From assembly GCF_011075055.1 (NCBI RefSeq), contig NC_058137.1, positions 25,157,463 through 25,221,462 on the forward strand: a stretch of 64,000 nucleotides of DNA, given 5' to 3'. The notes beneath the pieces are model-generated. The model saw nothing but the letters and a program-made list of their open reading frames with translations. It made no database searches and was not told where the DNA came from. Position numbers and translations under genes: made by a program. Shown here piece after piece: positions 58,282 through 64,000 of the stretch (the stretch's first letter is position 1; every line of letters starts with the position of its first letter). This DNA is from Mangifera indica. Taxonomy: Eukaryota > Streptophyta > Magnoliopsida > Sapindales > Anacardiaceae.

Positions 58282-59313
58282 TTATTTCTTGAAGGACAAA
58301 CCTGAGCCGCATAGCTTTTCTTCAAGTATCTTCTCCAAGCGATCGGACATTGAAGATGTTAAATAATTTCTCCAATCTCCCACAGTACCTTTCCTGAAAA
58401 ACGCTTCATTTCTAAATCCAAATTTACTGTATTTACCTTTCTTGTTCACCTCTAAATTTTTCAGATTATCAAAACTACAAATCTTTGATATTTCTTTTAC
58501 CACTCCTTGCGTCTCTTCAACTTGACTGAAAGCACATCCTAAGAAATTGGCCAAATTCTTGATATTAAATATGATGTTCTCTTGCATGTCTTCATATTTC
58601 AGAAAGAGCACCTTTTCTGGGTTCTCTTGACTGGCCTTCCAGTACCCCAACACATGTTCCCAAACGGGGCCATAGAATTGGACTCCATTGCAAGTCTTCT
58701 CGAAAGCTTCCTCAATTGAAACCAGATTCATGTTTGGGTCTTGCAATGAAGACAAGAATTTCCAAAGGGAGATGAATTGATCCAGAGGATTTCTGGCTAC
58801 ATAAACAATGCGGCAACCAGAATTCAAGATGGAATCGGGTAATGAAGCATATGGGAGATGGGTGGCCAAAATCCTTGGCTTGGGAATGTCTTCAAGATTA
58901 GGAGATTGATTATTCCAATAAAGATTAAGCTCCAAGAAAGGAACAAGCTGATGAGGAGTGGTGGTGAGCAAGGGGCTATTTTGTAGAGGAAAACGAGTAC
59001 GGTTGACAATGGTGAAAGCGAGGGCTTTTAACCAAGTGGTGCCTGATTTCGGAAAGCTGGTTAATATTATGTCACCGTCTTCTGCTTGGAAGTGTCTCTG
59101 AAAGGAGATTATGGAGGGAATGAGTTTTGATTGAGCCCAAAACCCTTGATATTGACAGAGAGGATTCCCACCCCAGCTTTTCTCTCTTGGAAGGTTCAAG
59201 AGTAGTTGTTGAATCTCATTGCTTAGCTCTGCTATTGCAGCAGAGGTCTCCATGGATACTTTTTGGAATGCAGGGATCAAGAGGTAAGAGTCGGATTCGG
59301 ATATATGCATCAT
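58282..59313 (-). CDS. Cytosolic sulfotransferase, copy 7 (SOT7)
   Basis: The 343-residue intact frame begins MMHISESDS, with METSAA at residue 21. PKSGTTW, ATHLPY, YVARNPLDQFIS, KYEDM and RKGTVGDW are all present at positions like those of SOT1. Distinguishing segments are NLPREKSWGGNPLCQ, NLYWNNQSPN, ASLPDSIL and a three-residue shortening before the C-terminal motif (GKYSKFGFRNEAFF, shared with SOT4). It is likely active with PAPS; the acceptor is unknown. Confidence 0.92.
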   Translation of the reverse strand: MMHISESDSYLLIPAFQKVSMETSAAIAELSNEIQQLLLNLPREKSWGGNPLCQYQGFWAQSKLIPSIISFQRHFQAEDGDIILTSFPKSGTTWLKALAFTIVNRTRFPLQNSPLLTTTPHQLVPFLELNLYWNNQSPNLEDIPKPRILATHLPYASLPDSILNSGCRIVYVARNPLDQFISLWKFLSSLQDPNMNLVSIEEAFEKTCNGVQFYGPVWEHVLGYWKASQENPEKVLFLKYEDMQENIIFNIKNLANFLGCAFSQVEETQGVVKEISKICSFDNLKNLEVNKKGKYSKFGFRNEAFFRKGTVGDWRNYLTSSMSDRLEKILEEKLCGSGLSFKK

Positions 59314-60404
59314 TTTAGATCATACTTCATTTAATTCTGTGGCAAGACATGGGACACTCTCCATTATTAAAGGGTGTTTGTCTCTTTCTTCTTTTTGTTT
59401 GAGAAATGTGTAAAAATTTGTTCATTTTACAGATGAAAAGCTTAAAAGTTGTCGGGATTGGCATTAAGTGGTTCTATTTCGGAAGTTGCCCGACCCCTTG
59501 TATAGATATTTAGTAGATCAGTCTATTATATTATATATTTATTTTTTTAATTTTAAATTATTTAATTATTTTATTTTTTTAAACACAATGGATGATCTCA
59601 TGATTAAAGGGTATCTAAATAAAAGAGTTTTATTTTAACTTTTTTAAATTATTTAATTATTTTTTAAATTACAAAAAAACTATGACAACAAATATGTGAA
59701 ACTTAATAAAAACAAGACTCTTATGCGATGATATTCTCTTTTCACACAAGTCAGTGATGCAATAATTAACTACTCTTATATCTAAATAATTATATATATA
59801 TAAATAAATTATGTATAATTTATTCATAGCATAGTTTTATTTTTAACTTCAAAGTCTTTACCAAATTTGTCCAAGTTTAGGGGCATCTGAATTCTCACTA
59901 GTTATTGTTTATAAAACTTGTTGCCCTAGCTTAGGTTTATATAGATATGTTATCTGGAAATTAAAATTTCAGTGCTTACAGACTTGTAAAAACTATTGAT
60001 ATCGTATACTAATTTGTATCAATAAAATTATGTATACTCATTTTAAATATATAAATATGTATACATTTAATGTGTATCATTATGTAGTTAGATGATTTTG
60101 AATTAATAATAAAACAATATTCAATCATATGAATTGATAATAAATATATTCATTTGCGTAATCAAAATATATACATATAGTATTACTCAATTTTTATTCA
60201 CTCTTGCTTAATTTCACCATTCACTTACGTGTGGCTATTCAAAATCCTTGTTGCAATAAAGTGGAATACGAGATATACATATTTCCTTATTGAATATGCT
60301 TGCTCTTATATTTCCGTTGTCCAGTTAATCGTGATGTTTTAGAAGTCTTGAAGATAATACAACGGTGATGAAAATAGAGCAACAAAATCTTTGATATAAA
60401 AATT
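59314..60404. other. Spacer of unit C'
   Basis: No gene seen. A partial internal duplication of the TTTTAAATTATTTAATTATTTT stretch occurs at about 59550 and 59640. MITE-like sequence lies at about 59.77-60.19 kb. Confidence 0.5.
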
Positions 60405-61006
60405 CCATTATGTTATGTGGATGGCAGCAAACTGGAATCCTGACAGCCGTAAACACAGAATGGCAAAGATTAGCCTCGGCGCCACTATCCATTTTATTTG
60501 GCTGGAGAGGAACAATAGGGTGTTCGCCAATGAATCAAATAATCACCAAGTGATAATAAAAAAAAAAATCAAAGCAACTGTCAGAGACCGAGCCACGGAA
60601 TTTAGGAAGATCCAACATAAGAATGGAGATGAGGCATTCGTGCAGAATTGGGGCCGGCCATATTGCATCTTTGCAAGGAGAAATTGAGGAATCCTGGTGC
60701 TTGGTGGGATGTTTTAGTAATATGTGTGCTTGTCTTGTGGTGGGTGTTTGAGGAGGTGGTTCGCTGGCAGTTTTAGGAGCATCCTGGCTTTGCTTTCGGG
60801 GATTTCACGCCTATGTAAAATTAGCGGATGTTGTCTTCAAGATTTTGATTCAAGGTCTCAATGGTTCCCTGTTTCTCCATTCAGGCTGCGGTAGTGTTTC
60901 CTCTAAGGCTTTGAGTGTGCTGTTTTGGACGAGCAGGTTGGTTTCCTTTTATGGGTTGGCTGTTGCTCTCATCTGGAATTTGGGCTGCAGGGTGGTTTTT
61001 TAGGGC
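60405..61006 (+). mobile_element. 5'-truncated LINE 3' end, best-preserved frame
   Basis: From 60415 this copy encodes 90 uninterrupted codons, MWMAANWNPDSRKHRMAKIS through NWGRPYCIFARRN, then stop. It is the cleanest version of the LINE ORF2-like tail in the window. The following 3' UTR-like region is cut at GGGCTTGCAA, where it joins a truncated sulfotransferase. Confidence 0.55.
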
Positions 61007-61632
61007 TTGCAAGTCTTCTCGAAAGCTTCCTCAATTGAAACCAGATTCATGTTTGGGTCTTGCAATGAAGACAAGAATTTCCAATGGGAGATGAATTGAT
61101 CCAGAGGATTTCTGGCTACATAAACAATGCGGCAACCAGAATTCAAGATGGAATTGGGTAATGAAGCATATGGGAGATGGGTGGCCAAAATCCTTGGCTT
61201 GGGAATGTCTTCAAGATTAGGAGATTGATTTTTCCAATAAAGATTACGCTCCAAGAAAGGAACAAGCTGATGAGGAGTGGTGGTGAGCAAGGGGCAATTT
61301 TGTAGAGGAAAACGAGTACGGTTGACAATGGTGAAAGCTAGGGCTTTTAACCAAGTGGTGCCTGATTTCGGAAAGCTGGTTAATATTATGTCACCGTCTT
61401 CTGCTTGGAAGTGTCTCTGAAAGGAGATTATGGAGGGAATGAGATTTGATTGAGTCCAAAACCTTTGGTATTGATAGAGAGGATTTCCATCCCAATCTTT
61501 CTCTCTTGGAAGGTTCAAGAGTAGTTGTTGAATCTCATTGCTTAGCTCTCCTGTTGCAGCAGAGGTCTCCATGGATACTTTTTGGAATGCAGGGATAAAG
61601 AGGTAAGAGTCGGATTCGGATATATGCATCAT
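61000..61632 (-). pseudogene. Truncated cytosolic sulfotransferase, copy 8
   Basis: 210 codons start at MMHISESDS. PKSGTTW, the His of ATHLPY and YVARNPLDQFIS are intact. The frame leaves the family after EEAFEKTC (about residue 208) and ends two codons into the adjoining LINE tail. KYEDM, the dimerisation and C-terminal RKGxxGDW motif and about 135 residues are missing, so it should not bind PAPS properly. The N-terminal half matches SOT4 best (EKDWDGNPLYQYQRFWTQSN). The junction shares TTGCAA with both parents. Confidence 0.92.
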
Positions 61633-62064
61633 TTTAGATCATACGTTATTTAATTCTGTGGGGAGACATGGGACACTCTCCATTATTAAAGAGTGTTTGT
61701 CTCTTTCTTCTTCTTATTTGAGAAATGTGTAACAATTTGTTCATTTTACAGAAGAAAAGCTTAAAAGTTGTCGGCATTAGCATTGAGTGGCTCTAGTTCG
61801 AAAGTTGCCTGGCCCCTCTTACGGATATTTAGTTGATCAGTCTATTATATTATATATTTATTTTTTTAATTTTAAATTATTTAATTATTTTATTTTTTTA
61901 AACACAATGGATGATCTCATGATTAAAGGGTATTTAAAGAGTTCAAAATTACAAAAACTATGACAACAAACCTGTGAAACTAAATAAAAATAAGGCTCTT
62001 AAGTGTTGATATTCTCTTTCCACACAAGTCAATGATACCATAATTAACTACTCCTATATCTAAA

Positions 62065-62107
<43 letters not shown>

Positions 62108-62689
62108 TATGTATAATTTATTCATACACAATTTTATTTTTAACTTCAAAGTCTTTACCAAATTTGTCCAAGTTTAGGGGCATCTGAATTCTCACTAGTT
62201 ATTGTTCATGAAACTTGTTACCCTAGCTCAGGTTTATATAGATATGTTATCCGAGAATTAAAATTTCAGTGCTTACAGACTTGTAAAAACTCTTGATATG
62301 GTTTATTAATTTGTATCAATAAAACTATGCATACTTATTTTAAATGTATAAATATGTATATATTTGACATGTATTATCATATAATTAGATGATTTTAAAT
62401 TAATAATAAAACAACACTTAATCACATGATGACATACATAAGTGTATATTCATTTGTATATTTAAAATATATACGTATAGTATTACTCAATTTTTATTCA
62501 CTCTTGCTTAATTTCACCATTCACTTACGTGTGGCTATTCAAAATCCTTGATGCAATAAAGTGGAATACGAGACATACATATTTCCTTATTGAATATGCT
62601 TGCTCTTATATTTCCGTTGTCCAGTTGATCGTGATGTTTTAGAAGTCTTTAAGATAATACAACGGTGATGAAAATAAAGCAACAAAATC
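61633..62689. other. Spacer of the last unit
   Basis: Close match to 38190-39249 (unit D), except for a longer TA run at about 62071-62100. No gene seen. Confidence 0.5.
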
Positions 62690-62880
62690 TTTGATATAAA
62701 AATTCCATTATGTTATGTGGATGGCAGCAAACTGGAATCCTGGCAGTCTTAAACACAGAATGGCAAAGATTAGCCTCGGCGCCACTATCCATTTTATTTG
62801 GCTGGAGAGGAACAAAGGGGTGTTCGCCAATGAATCAAATAATCACCAAGTGATAATAAAAAAAAGATCAAAGCAACTGT
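62690..62880 (+). mobile_element. LINE 3'-end remnant, cut short (last unit)
   Basis: Paralogue of 39250-39430 with the same cut after CAACTGTC. Confidence 0.5.
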
Positions 62881-63236
62881 CAGATACCGTGTAGGATTTG
62901 GTAGGAAAATTAAAATTTTTAGATTATGTTCACATCCTATGTAACAATAGTAATATAAAATTTACATGTTGTTTCAAGAAATAAAGTATAGAAACATGTA
63001 AACTATCTTATATCTTGTAATTTGATTTGAAGTTAGGAAGCTTGAATCACTAAAATAAGTTATTTCTTGACTTGCACCCTTCAAGGAAGAAAAATGGATG
63101 TTTTTCCCGACAAAAAGAAGAAGGAAAAAAAATCTCTATATTTTCTTCTTTTTTCTTCCATTTATTGAACTTAAACTTGATATTTATCAAGTTAAATCAT
63201 GTGTCTATTTTCCATTAGTTGATAATTAAAAGTAAG
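62881..63236. other. Unidentified replacement DNA, second copy
   Basis: Matches 39431-39783. No gene seen. Confidence 0.4.
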
Positions 63237-63720
63237 GGAAAAGGACTATTTCCCACCTATTTTTTAGCCTTATTTCAAACGTATACCCAGATAAAAAACT
63301 CAAACACTCACCCAAAGTTTAATCTATTTGCACCCACCCACATATTTTATGTTAGATTAAGGGGTAAATTCGTTATTTTATCAATAATATTAAATAATTA
63401 AAATTTTATCTCATGTTCCCCCCTTTAATTTGAAAAACTAACATTTGCCTCTTGAATTAAGTTTTAAAAAATTCACTTTTTCCCTTTGAAATGCAACCAC
63501 TTTTTTCAGCGACGACAGAGAAGTTTTTGTCCAGAGTCAACCACCTCTGGATGACCGTCGTCCAGATCTTTGGATGATGAATTGTCGTCCATTCTGGAAG
63601 ACGTTTCCTCGTCTATTTTGGACGATGTTTCGTCGTCCAAAGAATGGACAACAAAACATCGTCCAGAATGGATGAAGCATCGTCCGGTGAAGCTCAACGA
63701 GCATCGTCCATAACTAGACC
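63237..63720. mobile_element. Mutator-like element fragment, second copy
   Basis: Matches 39784-40262, including the missing right terminal repeat and the junction CATAACTAG/ACCGATTTTTC. The insertion, loss and junction therefore predate duplication of this unit. Confidence 0.5.
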
Positions 63721-64000
63721 GATTTTTCTTTCAATTCAAAGAAAATTTGAAACCGAAATCAAACAGATTTTATATAAAAATTAATCGATAACTTAACCAA
63801 ATTTTTAGTTACTCAGTTTCTAAATTCTATAAAAAAATTTATTATAAAAGTTAAATAAAAAATTATAACCTTGGTAAAGGAGATTGCCGGATATTGTCCG
63901 ACATCAAATAAAGAGTAAAAGAGAAAAAAAGTCGATTTAAATTAGTTTAAATTTGATTCAATGAAATAAAGACAAGAAAAAAAAAAAAAAAGAAATTGTG
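63721..64000. repeat. Start of unidentified repeated spacer, continues past the window
   Basis: Matches 40263-40545. No gene seen; the array appears to continue beyond the window edge. Confidence 0.45.

Overview
This is a plant nuclear window, most likely from a dicot. It is AT-rich and strand-mixed, with intron-rich and intronless genes, TA microsatellites, LTR, LINE and MITE debris, a P-type PPR gene and a 16-exon gene for APC6/CDC16. There are no prokaryotic-style operons, and I saw no tRNA or rRNA genes. The species cannot be named from the sequence.

Positions 1-16.7 kb hold the single-copy genes. They begin with LTR-like DNA carrying a short tandem repeat (78-2257). Next is a PPR gene on the minus strand (2898-4367), which I recognise as resembling Arabidopsis AT1G53330. 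A small plant-type gene of unknown function lies on the minus strand (6297-6710). Two small inverted-repeat elements (about 7.9-8.4 kb) precede the full APC6/CDC16 gene on the plus strand (8706-16674). Its 16 exons all splice in frame and give about 545 residues.

From 16.7 kb to the end is a tandem array. Each complete unit has (i) the 3' exons of APC6 on the plus strand, (ii) an intronless cytosolic sulfotransferase (SOT) gene of about 345 codons on the minus strand, converging on the APC6 fragment, and (iii) a spacer, which in most units holds a 5'-truncated LINE 3' end and degraded unidentified DNA. Seven SOT frames are intact (17210, 21262, 30024, 37167, 46419, 50467 and 58282). An eighth (61000-61632) has lost its C-terminal 40%. 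All seven intact copies keep the PAPS-binding motifs and the catalytic His. APC6 fragments with different sets of 3' exons precede each intact SOT after the first, and another is cut off at 42239.

Two larger events shape the array. About 12.8 kb (14385 to ~27175) is repeated almost identically at 43595 to ~56275. Between the two blocks, at 42240-43594, lies an Athila/Tat-like Ty3-gypsy fragment. It has 483-base LTR arms in perfect inverted orientation, a tRNA-Asp-type primer binding site and a short gag start. Non-autonomous DNA elements with clear target-site duplications, and an empty site in paralogous units (28966-29810; 24676-25198; 53894-54416), mark individual units.

In cells, APC6 is a TPR subunit of the anaphase-promoting complex. 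The SOTs would use PAPS to sulfonate small hydroxylated metabolites, but their substrate cannot be told from sequence. The two genes are linked here by duplication history, not by a shared pathway.
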